Shown here one piece after another: positions 50,451-62,344 of a stretch of 64,000 nucleotides of DNA. Both the position numbers and the translations under genes were made by a program. Under the pieces are notes generated by a model. The model was not told the origin of the DNA and searched no databases. It worked only from the letters and a program-made list of their open reading frames with translations. Numbering within the stretch: position 1 is the first letter of the stretch; every line of letters begins with the position of its first letter. The DNA comes from Liolophura sinensis (Eukaryota > Mollusca > Polyplacophora > Chitonida > Chitonidae). The stretch is taken from the NCBI RefSeq assembly GCF_032854445.1, contig NC_088305.1:19267717-19331716 (forward strand), read 5' to 3'.

Positions 50451-52496
50451 CGTGGCCAGTATAAATGTGTTTTCACAGACATGTTATTTGGCAAAAGTTT
50501 GTTCGGCAAAGGATGGGCTCAAACCAACGCCCAGAGCGCGTTCCATTTAAAAGCGTGGTGCAGTTGCCTGCCCCCGTGAGTTAACAGCTGCGTTTACCTC
50601 TATATAGTTGTACTTATTAGTCAATCCAGCCAAGTAATTAACCCTGGTCCTGTGCGTTAAAAATGGGGATGAGGGATATCCAATTCGCTCTGCGTTACCG
50701 CGTCGAAACGTTATGTCCGCAATCGGTTGTCAGTGTAAACACAGCACAAACCCTCCAAGGCCAGTCCAGGGTCCGTGTTTTTCAAGCAACTTAACACTTA
50801 AGTCATAAATTGCGAGTCATTAAAAATACCAAACCTAGAACAGGAAAGAACTCAAACTGTGGGTAATACATTGTTCTGCAGTAAAGAATCAGTGTCCAAA
50901 CTTTCTACGGCGAAACATTTTATTTGTAGTTGTGTTTGAATTTTTTGACTTTTCAAGGGTTTGATAAATACGGGTCCAGTGATTGTATTTGTAGCCTTTA
51001 TTTAAATAAAACAGGCAATGAGCCTGTAATATTTGCGAAAACATTATTTTTATTATTACAAATAGTTCGAAGCATTCTCATTACTGCATTTAGTCGAACG
51101 TAAAACGGCCTATATACACTATAAGCACTGCGCGGTGTTCATTTTATATCACAAACAAAAAATCATACATGGTGCAAAACATTCGATGATGAACCAGTAA
51201 TCAAATACACAACTTTTAGAGAATTTCATTATCAGAATTTTAGATATCGCCATATTTTGTGTGAAAATTCTCTCCCCAGAGAGCAATCAACCTTTGACGA
51301 ATATATAATGACATCAGACATGGTAAATCGCAATAGCGACGCAGAGCACCTGTTATTCCAGAACGAAATGTCAACTAGACATTTTCACGATACGGAGGGA
51401 GTAGATAGGCAAACGGCGCCACTGTATCATTTAACACTGATGACATTGTGGAGACTGACAAAGCTAACTAGCGCCCATGGGGTAGAAAGGCGGAAGGTTT
51501 TGGTTTAAGCGACCTTTCGCTGCGCACATCACTGTCAAAACTAAAAAGCTGTAACCTTTGGATCGATGTCAAATTAGTTACATACAGACATAAGAGAGTT
51601 GCCAATTAGGACTAAAAGAGGGTTCTATCACGCCTGAGATTTAGGGTTCTATCACACAGGACTCAAGAGGTTTCTGTCACACAAACTGGATTCAATTTCG
51701 AATCCTCTGATTTAATGCTGAAATTTGCCAGCGCCGCTGAACGTTTATCTATGGAAGTCCATTGCAGCGACTGAGTTAACAAGAGAGAGACGCTCCATTT
51801 AACCGTGAAATTGACGCCACTCTTTCTCGCATTTTGAAATATATGGGTCACCAACGTACCAAAGCGACAATTTAGTACATACCTTAAATGCACATCACCC
51901 AATGTTAATGTAAAATGGCGGAGTTGTCAGGCTTGTGGTTGACAGGCTAGATAGGGCTAAAAGGTGTCGACAAATATAATAATAATATAATAATAATGAT
52001 AATAATAAAAATAATATATAATAATAATGTCGACACAACGTTTTAGTTATAAAAAAATTATAATGTATTCTGATTATTGTTTTATACACGCGCATTCCAC
52101 AAAATTATGCCAATTACATGTAATGAAAATCAATACGGCTGAATATCGTGGAATTTTTCTATGAACAAGAATGGGCGACATTTTAAATCAAAATATGGCG
52201 TTGTCGTGTTGACGCATTTTGAAAATTCCGCCATTTTACCTTAAAATTTCGCATTTGTGCCGTCTGAAAACACGACAAAGCGACAACGCAGCGTAATGAC
52301 CGCAGAGTACGTATATACTGGTAGCCCTACTGCCATCTTCTGGACACACAACTTGCGTCACGTAAACGTGATATCAGCGGGTGCCAGTAGCTCTGACATG
52401 GTGCTATTCTCACTATATCTTGTGCAGTAACGTTCGTGGAAGTTAACTCTCCAATGTTTTGAAAAACATGTATACCTCTGATTAAATGTATGTATA
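50451..52496. other. No gene seen
   Basis: AT-rich, with an AATAAT-type low-complexity stretch at 51975-52030. Open frames here lack motifs. Confidence 0.55.
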
Positions 52497-52795
52497 TATG
52501 CTTGGGTTTTTACGTCACACTTAACAATTTTTGAGAAGACGAGGAGTCATCAGGTGTGTACATGTACTGTGTTTTCTTGTGGTAGGCTTTCTTTTGGAGT
52601 CTATGTCGCCAAAGTGCTTGCGCCACTGAAGTGTCATGCCGAAGACACCGGACATGACACCAGACCCAGTTACATTATACTAACGCCAGGACAACCAGTC
52701 ATGTTTCCTCTCTCTAGTCTCTCAGTTAATCCTTACTTGCCTACTCCGAGGCAGACGCTTTAACTGTTGGGTCACCTAAGCGATCTACCGCTAAT
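52497..52795 (-). mobile_element. SINE family D, longer copy
   Basis: GCTTGGGTTTTTACGTCACA, CACTGAAGTGTCATGCCGAA and, at the right, a tRNA-like head (minus GGTGACCCAACAGTTAAAGC GTCTGCC). Confidence 0.7.
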
Positions 52796-53046
52796 TGAGA
52801 CATCTCTGACAAACTGCTTAGCTGTACCATTGTAAAGGTAGGGCCTACAACCTGCCAACGCCAGGACCGAGTCCACCTTTTGCCACACAAAGGATCGTTT
52901 TCAAAAGCCGTTCGCGCATCACCTATCCGAGCTGGGTTAAAATATTTCGCCAGGTATATATCAAACGGCTTATCGGTGCCCTCTCCATAATTAGTGTGGA
53001 TGTATGCTTCGCCTTTTATGCACATAATCGTCTCTATGTCATTCAA
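52796..53046 (-). other. Open stretch of uncertain nature
   Basis: The minus strand reads GEAYIHTNYGEGTDKPFDIY and ARTAFENDPLCGKRW with coding-like composition, next to a SINE. Possible splice borders (AAAAG/GC, CAG/GTTGTA) are weak. Not recognised. Confidence 0.25.
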
Positions 53047-53479
53047 AATACAACCTTTCCCTTTCTCTCTTTCTTACCTTGTTTTCCACTGTGAAAATGT
53101 GAAAATGTGATTTGATTTGCCAAAAATCTCCTGTAGCCTATACCGGTAGCCGTTTTGAAAGAATAGTGAACGACGTTCCTCTTAATCACGTGGTTAACTT
53201 ATAATATACCAGTTGTTGAGACAAAAAAATCTAACAATGTTTTTTTTATTCTGGAATTGTTTTTATGTGGCTTATTGATGATAAGCAATTCTTAACACAG
53301 ACTTAGATATATTCCTAATATTCTTAGGTACAGTACTCAAACATTCTTTTGTTCAAATGGCATCCAGTGATTCAGTGGTCTGTGCCTATTCCAAACTCGA
53401 GTTTATATAGTGTAAACTCAAGAGTTTAAATGTCTTAAATGTCAACTTTGCACTGGATGGATATGGAAGGGTGCCAAAC

Positions 53480-53576
53480 TGAATTCCACACACGCAGTGC
53501 CAAACGGAATTCCACACATGCAGCGCCAAAGGGAATTCCACACATGCAGCGCCCAAGGGACTTCCACACAGCGACA
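53480..53576. repeat. 26-bp tandem repeat downstream of the unrecognised gene
   Basis: About 3.5 copies of GAATTCCACACATGCAGCGC plus CAAAGG. Confidence 0.85.
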
Positions 53577-53745
53577 AAATCAGACGCATGCGCTGAAAGG
53601 CTGAAAATCATCCCCAGTTGTATAATCACATAGCTGCAGGCATCTCCGGTGGTACTGGAGCATGCAATGTATTATTCCGGTACATATTTTACTGTCAGAT
53701 GATTGGGACAGATCGTAAAGGTTATTATCGAGTAGCCCCGACCTG

Positions 53746-53886
53746 TCATGACACAAATTGTCCCTGTCTTTCGTCAGATTTCTGCAGGCTTTTCTCTAAC
53801 TTCTCCTTTGCCCACTTTGCGGTCAGAGTTTCCTCAACTCGGTCCATGAAAGCGCTGTGGGGTGGTCTCCCTTGTCGGCGGAAACG
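53746..53886 (-). CDS. Unrecognised gene, terminal exon 4
   Basis: Acceptor CCTTTAG/CGT, phase 0. Encodes RFRRQGRPPHSAFMDRVEE and ends DERQGQFVS then TGA (53748-53746). A 26-bp tandem repeat lies about 170 bp downstream. Confidence 0.84.
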   Translation of the reverse strand, partial: RFRRQGRPPHSAFMDRVEETLTAKWAKEKLEKSLQKSDERQGQFVS

Positions 53887-56800
53887 CTAAAGGTAGTAAA
53901 ATTGGAGGAGATATTAACACTGGATGACGCAGACGAAAAATCAACGTGGTGTCAAGTGAATTAAGATATTTCTATTTCAAAAGGGCACGGTTATTTATCC
54001 AGCTTGAGAAAGAAGGTAAAAGACTTCCGCCTCTTTCTTTAACAGTTGTTTTTTCTAGATTGATTTGCAAATGGGAAGTACAACAACTTGGTTACAAAAA
54101 TGCAAGCAGAACACCAATCGGGGTAAGCATGTAGAGGTTTCAGAAGATCATTTCGGGAAAGACGTTGATATTGACTTGATTTTTTTCTGAATGAATGGCT
54201 AACTTAAATAATTCAGCGTATTTACCGTGAACGATGCCGGTCGTCTGGGCCAAGGGCTGTTTGGCAAAATGAGTCTGCTCTCCCAATATGGCTGCGGCGG
54301 TAATACTGGAGCCATCTGGCGGCCGAGATGTCTATCCGTTGGGGGCTCTGTATTTAGACCATGATCTGTGAAAGAAAAAATAAAGCTTCAGGACACCATC
54401 AACTATGATGCTCCACTTTTACTATTGCACAGAACTTTGACGGCATGGAATCGCCGTGCCACAAGACGACGCAGTATATGTACACGTACCTGATGACTTC
54501 TCATCGTAATATGACTGAAAAATGGTCCAACGTAAAAACCCAAAATATACATACATAAATTCACCTATAAAACATTCATTGCGTTTGTCTGGCATAATCG
54601 AAGACTGCTGCTGGATGCTTTCAATTTCACTAAAAATCCATCTCAATTTCTCAGTTTCCAAAACCGTCTTAGTTCTTTGTTGGTTTATGTTAAGTATTGT
54701 TTTAGAAATGGGTCTTGGAATTACTGAATGGAATGTCCCTTGTGCCTGACGATTGGTACACACTCTAAGAACTAATCCGTTAAGCTGACAAACTACTATG
54801 TTTTTACGGTGATGACTTAACAGATTATATTATTGGTACAAACTTTTATGCTGTATATGACAGATTTATTCTGTGTCGTCCATAACATAGTACCGTGTCG
54901 TCCATAACATAATACTGTGTCGGCCATAACATAATACGGTTGCCCATAACATAATAGTGTGTCGTCCATAACACAATACTGTCGTCCATAACATAATAGT
55001 GTCGTCGGTAACATAATACTGTGTCGCCCGTAACATAATACTGTGTCGCCCGTAACATAATACTGTGTCGCCCGTAACATAATACTGTGTCCTCCATAAC
55101 ATAATAAATGTAACACAGTATTACGTTATGAACGACACTGTATTACGTTATGAACGATACAGTATTACATTATGGATGACACAGTATTACGTTCTGGGCG
55201 ACACGGTGTTACGTTATGGATAACACAGTATTAGGTTATGGGCGACACAGTGTTACGTTATGGATGACACATTATTACGTTATGGACAACACAGTATTAC
55301 ATTATGGATAACAAAGTATTACATTAAGGGCGACACAGTGTACGTTATGGATAACACAGTATTAGGTTATGGGCGACACAGTGTTACGTTATGGATGACA
55401 CAGTATTACGTTATGGGCAACGCAGTGTTACGTTATGGGCGACACAGTATTACGTTATGGACAACACAGTTTTACGGTGTGGACGACACAGTATTATGTT
55501 GTGAATGCCACAGTATTACACAGTACTGGGCGACACAGTATTACGTTATGGGCGGCACAGTGTTGTCCACAAACCGTTACCTCAGTACTCACATATATTA
55601 AGCCGTTCACTTTTGAACGCGATGTTGTAGGGGTCATGGTCGTGTGCCGTGATAAACTCTGGCAGCCCGAGAGATTTGATGGGTGGGTACTGAAATAAAG
55701 AATGTATAAGTCATTGACTGATTCACTGACTGATTGACTGATTGAGTCGGGGACTAAGTAAGCGACTGAAAGACGGATTAATATAGATATTAGATCTTTT
55801 TTAAACGAAGGTGGGTTGTTTCTCTTTCGCTGACCAAGAGTTATTCGAACTTGACACTTTTTTAAAACTTACCTCCTATGTATAAGTTTAATAGTGTTAA
55901 AATCCAACAATTTAGCAGTGGCAGAGGAAATAAAGCATTTGATAATAATTATAATATTTATTTGTTTCATTGATTGACGTTTCATGGCGTTCACAGGAAT
56001 ATTTCATTTTGATGACAGCATTATTGGGGGAGAAAACCAGGCAGAGTCAGGGGGAATTACTCTACCACCCTCAGCTTGAAATTAATAAAACCATGTACAT
56101 TTAAGATAAACTATAAGTCTTATTGGCCACGTCCTTTACATAGAAATCTGTGCTTAAGGTCCTTTCTCCTTTTCTCCTGTCGTTCCTCCAAATTTCGTTC
56201 ACGTTCCAATGTCTGGCGGATATTTGGTTTGCTTGGTTCCTTGTGGTGTAACACAATTTGCCTTTTAATTTGACGAAATTTTCATTCAAGAAACCACATA
56301 ACTCACCAAGACACACGTGACCTGTGAAAGCTACACGGGAGCTCACAAAATGATAATGTTACTTTCAAACGGCTGTCGGTTGAAATCCTTCTAAAACAGA
56401 ACGAATTCTTCCAACCAAAATGCGAGGACCCAATTTCATAGGGTCACATGTGTTTTGAATGCGCATTTCTGATGCTGGACGAGGCCTGGTTCTTTTCCAT
56501 TGTTTTATCTGTTTGTATATTAAATGTGATGAAAGTACAGCAGTTGTCTTACATATTACAATAACCTTCACTGCGTGTTGTTTTACCTAATTCTGCATAA
56601 GAAATGGTGCTAGAGGGCGAGTAATTTGCTACTATTTACGCATTTATACATGAACAGTTAGGGTAAAACACTAACAGGTAAACTGACAAAAGGCCTTATT
56701 TCACAGGTCACATGTGACCAGCTGCTCTGGTTTTACTCTCTACGCTGTAGACTTTAAATACTGAATATACACATGGCTTGGTGGACGAATTTTCTCGCCT

Positions 56801-58328
56801 GGACAAAGTTTTGGTCTTGGATGAGATATTTTGCTTATGACGAATTTTTGCATCTTGATATAAAATTTGTGTCTCAAACCAGATTTCACGTTTCCAGCAA
56901 AAATCTCTGTCCTGGGGACAGATTTTCACTTTTTCACTGAGATACATGTATTCTTATTTTGCAGGGAAAATGTAAATGCCTTGGAGTAAATACGTATTAC
57001 GTTTTTGGCAAATACAATGTGGCAAACACTAATGCTGGCCGTTTGTTGCTACTGTGGAGCACTATCCCGAACACAAGTGTAGACCTGTGCAACAACACCA
57101 GTATGTCGCAGTAAACTTAAGTACACGAGGGATTAAGACGCAACTCAACGCAACGCAACTCAACGCAACGCAACTCAACTCAACTGGTCGAATGTATTTA
57201 GTCACTGTAGCTGATGGCCACGTGATTTTAAGATCGACCGTCACACAAGCAAAGACTGGATTTCAGTCGCGTAAAACAGATACATTTTTTTTATTTATTC
57301 CATGTTTTACGTCGAATTCAAAAATATTTCATTTATACGACAGCTGCCAGCATTATGGTGGGAGGAAACCGGGCAGAGCCTGATGGAACCCACGACCATA
57401 CGCAGACTGAATATCTTATTTGATTAACGTTACAAAATCGTGTGTGACGATGGTAAGGGGAAATGTTGCGACGGGTCTTTGACTAGCTAGATGTAGACTA
57501 CTTATTCGGACTGTAATCGGTTCTTCACCATAGAAGCTAACGGCGGAATCTCTAACTAGAGGTTGAGCAGCCATTAGTCAGTGTACTCGGACTATCCTTT
57601 GATGTCATTTCTGAAAACTTCCGACCATTTCCGGCAGAAAATATGAATATAATGGAGGGATAACTATGAAATACAAACTGTGCCCCAAAACTGAGAAAAA
57701 CAATTGCATTATTTTTTTATTTATTCACGTGGCCATAATCTTGCTTTTAGAGTTACCTTTTAAAATCTGGACCACAAATGATAATGACACTTAGTATATA
57801 TGCACTGGCTAACAAACTTACCCCCCTGAAATCATGAGGCGTGGGGGTGGCATAGCGTCCCAAGGGGAACCGGCCGTCTTTGACAAACATGAGTTTCGCC
57901 TCGTACGAATCCGGCGCTCGGAAGCGCGTAAGGAACGGATCTTCTTCGGATTTCGCTCCATCCAGAACGCCTTGAAGAACCAAGCTTTGCCTCTTTGGCC
58001 TTGAGTAGCTCTGCCTTTGACCGGGAATGGTTCCGTACTTCCACGGCTGCATCGATTCCTGGGCATTCCGCTTTGGTGGGTTCGGACCAAATAGCTGCGG
58101 CCGGAAATCCGGTGGCGGCCGGCGCCAAGGGTCCAGGTGTAACGGCTGTAGTTTAGGCTTGAGATGGTCACTTCGAGTCTGGACCAAATCTATATTGGCG
58201 TTAAACCCGGTTTTGGCGTGGAATCCAAATTGCACGATACCCAAGGAACTGGGTTGACCATCGCTGACAGGAACATCCGTGGAATCTTCGCTTTCCTCTT
58301 CACTCAGCTCTAATTCTTCGTCTGCCAT
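53746..58328 (-). CDS. Unrecognised four-exon gene, 294-residue protein
   Basis: Exons 58328-57822, 55689-55593, 54365-54226 and 53886-53746 join in phase (885 bp with TGA). The start is ATG at 58328-58326, reading MADEELELSEEESEDSTD, the first ATG of a long exon. Layout: an acidic Glu/Ser head (1-20); a Pro/Arg/Trp-rich middle (LDPWRRPPPDFRPQLFGPNP, about 66-85); GRFPLGRYATPTPHDF (152-167); YPPIKSLGLPEFITAHDHDP (170-189); WPRRPASF (about 240-247); and a basic, Glu/Lys-rich, probably helical tail (MDRVEETLTAKWAKEKLEK). There is no signal peptide or membrane segment. Many short aromatic/proline motifs recall small axonemal (microtubule inner) proteins, but that is only a resemblance. The second intron contains the inverted 22-bp array. 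Confidence 0.85.
54226..54365 (-). CDS. Unrecognised gene, exon 3
   Basis: Acceptor TCACAG/AT completes the split Tyr codon. Encodes HGLNTEPPTDRHLGRQMAP, then LPPQPYWESRLILPNSPWP. Donor ACG/GTAAAT. Confidence 0.84.
54870..55570. repeat. Inverted pair of 22-bp minisatellite arrays
   Basis: The left arm (54870-55098) repeats GTCGCCCGTAACATAATACTGT. The right arm (55106-55563) repeats its reverse complement, GACACAGTATTACGTTATGG plus two bases. The switch is at about 55100. The whole could fold into a long imperfect hairpin or cruciform. It sits in intron 2 of the unrecognised gene. Confidence 0.92.
55593..55689 (-). CDS. Unrecognised gene, exon 2
   Basis: Acceptor TTTCAG/TAC, donor T/GTGAGT. 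Encodes YPPIKSLGLPEFITAHDHDP and NIAFKSERLNI. The right arm of the inverted 22-bp array begins about 25-30 bp beyond its donor. Confidence 0.85.
55956..56074 (-). mobile_element. SINE family A, diverged 3' part
   Basis: GACAGCATTATTGGGGGAGA and AACCAGGCAGAGTCAGGGGG. Confidence 0.6.
56116..56245 (-). CDS. Candidate charged exon inside intron 1 of the unrecognised gene
   Basis: The minus strand reads EPSKPNIRQTLERERNLEER, then QEKRRKDLKHRFLCKGRGQ and TAA. A possible acceptor CACAAG/GAA would give phase 0, which fits exon 1 of the surrounding gene, making an alternative last exon conceivable. The acceptor tract is weak. It could equally be chance or a repeat fragment. Confidence 0.25.
57138..57186. 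repeat. CAACG/CAACT pentamer microsatellite
   Basis: Alternating CAACT and CAACG pentamers, about ten units. Confidence 0.85.
57286..57408 (-). mobile_element. SINE family A, 3' part
   Basis: CAGCATTATGGTGGGAGGAA and CCACGACCATACGCAGACTG. Confidence 0.75.
57822..58328 (-). CDS. Unrecognised gene, exon 1
   Basis: 169 codons from the ATG; donor GGG/GTAAGT after HDFRG. Reading is clearly biased to this frame, as the two other open frames on the same strand lack family-like motifs and an in-phase partner exon. Confidence 0.85.
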
Positions 58329-58597
58329 CTTTGTATTTTATTGTTTCTCCTTCTACAATCAGACATTATTGTGAATGTTTGTAAATTGCTTTATACTAGT
58401 AAATGCAGGCCCATCTCTCTTGAAGTGTAGGCTTATGTAGGCCTATATGTATAGGTCATCAGTTCACACATTGCACATATCAATGGTACGGGTATAAATA
58501 ATCTATACCCACATGCCCGGTACCAATAACACGGTACCGTACCTAAGGCTAAAGAAGTCTGGGTTCTCTGCGCTGTACCGTACCACAATTATCCAGG

Positions 58598-58706
58598 AAC
58601 CAATGCGGTCGTGGTGAGTTCGAGCCCTGCTCATGCTGGATTCATCTAAGTCACAGGTGAGAAGGTCTTGCATCAACCTGCGGATAGTCGTGTGTTTTCA
58701 TTTTAA
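58598..58706 (+). mobile_element. SINE family A, internal fragment
   Basis: ACCAATGCGGTCGTGGTGAG to CCTGCGGATAGTCGTGTGTT; upstream of the unrecognised gene. Confidence 0.7.
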
Positions 58707-58726
58707 CACTATAAATAATGTAAAGG

Positions 58727-58950
58727 GCCTCCGTGGCCTGGGGAGTTAGCACGCCTGCGCGGAATCTTTCACCATTGCTCAAGTCCAGCTCAAGCTGGCT
58801 TCCTCTCCGGCCGTACGAGGGAAGACCTGGGAACCACCTGAGGGTGGCCGTGGGTTTCGACCGGACTCTGTCCGGTTTCCTCCCACGGTAATGCTGCCGC
58901 CATCGTGCAAGTGAAATGTTCTTAAGTACGGCTTAAAAATACAAATCAAA
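58727..58950 (+). mobile_element. SINE family A, near full-length
   Basis: Head GGGCCTCCGTGGCCTGGGGA, body CGTACGAGGGAAGACCTGGG, end AAGTACGGCTTAAAAATACA. Confidence 0.8.
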
Positions 58951-59029
58951 ATATAGCTGCTAAAGCAGCGATTCGGGGGTTCAAGCAGGCATTGCCGGCC
59001 TATGCGGTATCAGTTCCGGTTACCTCCAT

Positions 59030-60165
59030 GTAATGGTAATGTATAGATACATAACCAACTTAATTAGAAAGCCTACATTCTTCGTAGTCATTAGTGCGTT
59101 GTAAGTACACTGTATATCATATGTACATAGATGTGCCAAACGGAGTAAATCGACCTTTGGGCAATATTTGAAGGGGTGCATGTCTCGTCTTTTTTCACAC
59201 AGTTCAACAATTTTCAGCATACATAGAGTACATATATAGTGATTACACTCAGATATTTTCAGCTGTAGCGGTTTTGTGTCACGTGACGTCCAAATATGGG
59301 AGAAAACTGCACTTTTTCGGATTTCTATTGCAATTCGCGACAAAACTGTGCATCAGAGAACAGTAAGAAGACCAGATTCGTGATCAGAACATCAAACTAC
59401 CCCAAGCAGCGCACTTAAAATGTTTAAATTTAAATTCGCTAAGCTGGGAACGAACTCTGTCATGACTGACCGGCGTGAGCGATACATGCTCGACGCGACC
59501 TGCCTAATGTCAATTTCCGAACGTCAATCATCTTCACTGTTCAACTGCCAGCAGACGGTTAGCCTTTAAATCCGTCTGTAATTAGGTCAAGTCAGGGAAA
59601 ACTTTGCCAGTATCTCCTTTATTATTTACTCTGTTATATATGTAACAAAGTCCAAAAACCAGTCGCAATTTTCACTTCAAATCTCCATACACATTTCCTT
59701 AACATTTATATCGTTCATATGACAGCATAAGTTATTGGTCTAAAATCAGTACATATGGAACAATGGCACGGGGTGAGCCAATTGCAACTGCAGTGCAAAC
59801 CAGATAATTAAAAGAACATATACAATGATACATATTCTTCATAGCCATCCATACATTGTATTACACTATATAGCATGTATACGTAAATGTGTCAAATGAG
59901 GTAAATCTGCCTGTGGACATTATTCAAAAGCGTGCATGTCCTGTGCTTTTTGACACAGGTCAACGATCTTCACCATACGTACAGTACATATATAGTCCTT
60001 ACTACACAGCGATTTTTAACGTTACAGCTTTAGCAGTTTTCTGTCACGTGACCCCCAAACATGGGGGGTGGGATTGCGCTTTTTCGCGTTTTGATTGCAA
60101 TTTGCCACACAATTTACATCGCAGAACAAAAATAAGATCGGATTCGTGATCAGGAGATCATACTA
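59030..60165. repeat. Diverged direct duplication, copies at 59.03-59.40 and 59.81-60.17 kb
   Basis: Shared order: GTACATATATAGT, TTCTGTCACGTGAC / TTTGTGTCACGTGAC, CCAAAYATGGG, CTTTTTCG, GATTCGTGATCAG. The copies differ at many sites. It could be two copies of one transposon or a local duplication. Confidence 0.7.
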
Positions 60166-61599
60166 CGCCAGGTAACATGTAAAGAGTCATTAAATTCAAA
60201 TTTTTCGTTTTCCAATGACGTCACATCATACATATCAGTCAAAGCCTAATTTGCATACATATTGCATCCTTTTTCTCTCAAAATAGCCTCCATGGAACGC
60301 TTGTCAGGTGTGCTAAATTTTAAGTAAATCGGACATTGCGCTTTGGAAAAAATGGCTGTCAAATGTTTTAATTTCAACCCAAAATGGCCGCCAGATCACG
60401 TTACTCAAATCGACCAACTTTTTACTCGTAAGAGCACACCTCCGGATTTATCAGGTACCTAGGTTTCATGCTTTTCTGTGAAGACGTTTAAACTATAGAA
60501 GTTTTTCAAGTGTAAAAAATGAAACAATGGCGAATTTGGCATGTATTACTTCTTGTTTGCCGACGTCACTTCTGGCTGTGTAAAAGTTGGCTTCTTGCCT
60601 TGAGTTGATGTTAGACTTTAAAATTGCACCCTCTTCCGGTTTTTATGACGCCACATCCGGTTTTGTAAAAATTGCATTTTCGAAATCAGCATCTAAAACT
60701 GCATTTACGACAGTAAAATTCTTAACAGTTTAGAAAATGTTTTGAAGAAAAAAACAGTTTTTTCGTCACATGATAATTTCACCCAATAACGAGCTTGTAC
60801 AATTTTCAACGCAGAGAGTTTCCATTATCACCCTGAATATACCTAGGCCGTATGCACCTGCAATTTGAATTTCAACTCAATCGCATCAGCCGTTCTGAAG
60901 AAGATGTTTGAAGGTTTTCATCAGAATCCAATATGGCCGCGGAGTCACGTGATCAAAAGTTTCCAAACGATTAGGTGAAAAACTTTTGGTGTGTAGCTAA
61001 AACATACGGAAATTTCATAACTGTGTGACTTGCCATTTTTTCTAAAAGCACGGCACAAATTTTTGGAGAATAATAATAATAACCGTAACGAAAACAATAA
61101 GGATTCAAACCTGAATGGCTTGAACCCCTAATAAATAAACAAATCTAAATAGTGCAGGTACGAGTCTGAAAGGCAATAATTTCAGATATTCTTGGTAAAT
61201 CGAAAAGATTTCATTTCATTAGTGAATATAGATCTTTTGCCAAAAATTTCCGGTATAACCTCTTCAATACTGACGAAGTTTTACAAGTGTGTAACGTACA
61301 GGCAGGCACTCCGCACTGATGGAAGACAAGTGTCCTTTATAAACAAATAACAAACTAGCTGACCAGATGAATAATGGGTATATACTGTCAGAGAGTGTCT
61401 TGGAACCTTCAGTGTGGATGGTTGGACCGTAATTTAAATTTTAATTTAATTCTTTATTTATTTAACGAGGATTTCTCACAGCCTAATGGCTCCTACGGAG
61501 ATCTCCTCAAAGCATCAATTAACAACATAATAGCTAACGAAGTACATACATATAAATATGGGAATACATATTTCAGATAACGGAATATAAGTTGAAATA
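60166..61599. other. No gene seen
   Basis: Repeated phrases such as AAAATGGCCGCCAGATCACG and CAATATGGCCGCGGAGTCAC suggest old transposon DNA; no coding signal. Confidence 0.5.
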
Positions 61600-61960
61600 A
61601 ATAAATTATTATTTACAATGTTAACATCGTTTTTACCATTACCATGGTCATAAAACTTTTCTGTATCATTGATAAATTTATGTACACATTGAAAAACAAG
61701 TTTATTATCTGCGTAAGTTAGATCTTTAGAGCCAAACAAAAGTATATTACATATATATCGTGAACATTGTGGGAAAAAAAAGAATAATGTAAGAATAATT
61801 TACACCGGGTGAAATAATTTGTGTGAGAGTAGGTAGCATGTGCTTCCTATGGTTGGCAAATTGAAAGCAAATAAAAAATAATGAAAGGTAATTTCACATG
61901 TATTATTACAGTAATGGCAAGTAGTATATTCAATAATATTATACTGAAAAAGACCGTAGA
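61600..61960 (-). mobile_element. LINE C-terminal tail, copy 2
   Basis: The minus strand reads MLPTLTQIISPGVNYSYIIL, then NILLFGSKDLTYADNKLVFQ and VHKFINDTEKFYDHGNGKND. This block follows the zinc-knuckle-like C-terminus of a non-LTR RT. Confidence 0.75.
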
Positions 61961-62344
61961 AGAATCTGTGATCAGCGTATTGATCTTGTAACTGGAATTA
62001 CTACAGAGCACGACCAGATGTTAGTCTATCTCCCAATCGCCACTGGCTAGACAGTCAACCTTAAGTTATAAAAGTCCCAAATAGAAACGTCCATCTGCGA
62101 TACGGAGATCTTGATCAACTCTGACGCAGAAAATTGCAGAAGGGAAAAATATTTTCAACCAAAAACATGATTATATCAGTCGCAGTAGATATATACACTT
62201 ACAAAGATTGTACCAGCACGGCCGCCTGTGAGCCTTAGAATCATGAACGGAAGTAGCCTATGCTTAATTGCTTGTTTGGTTAGATTTATATTATTTTGTT
62301 ACTTTTAGCCGGTTTGATGTTCAAAAGCCACTCTCAGGAAATAG

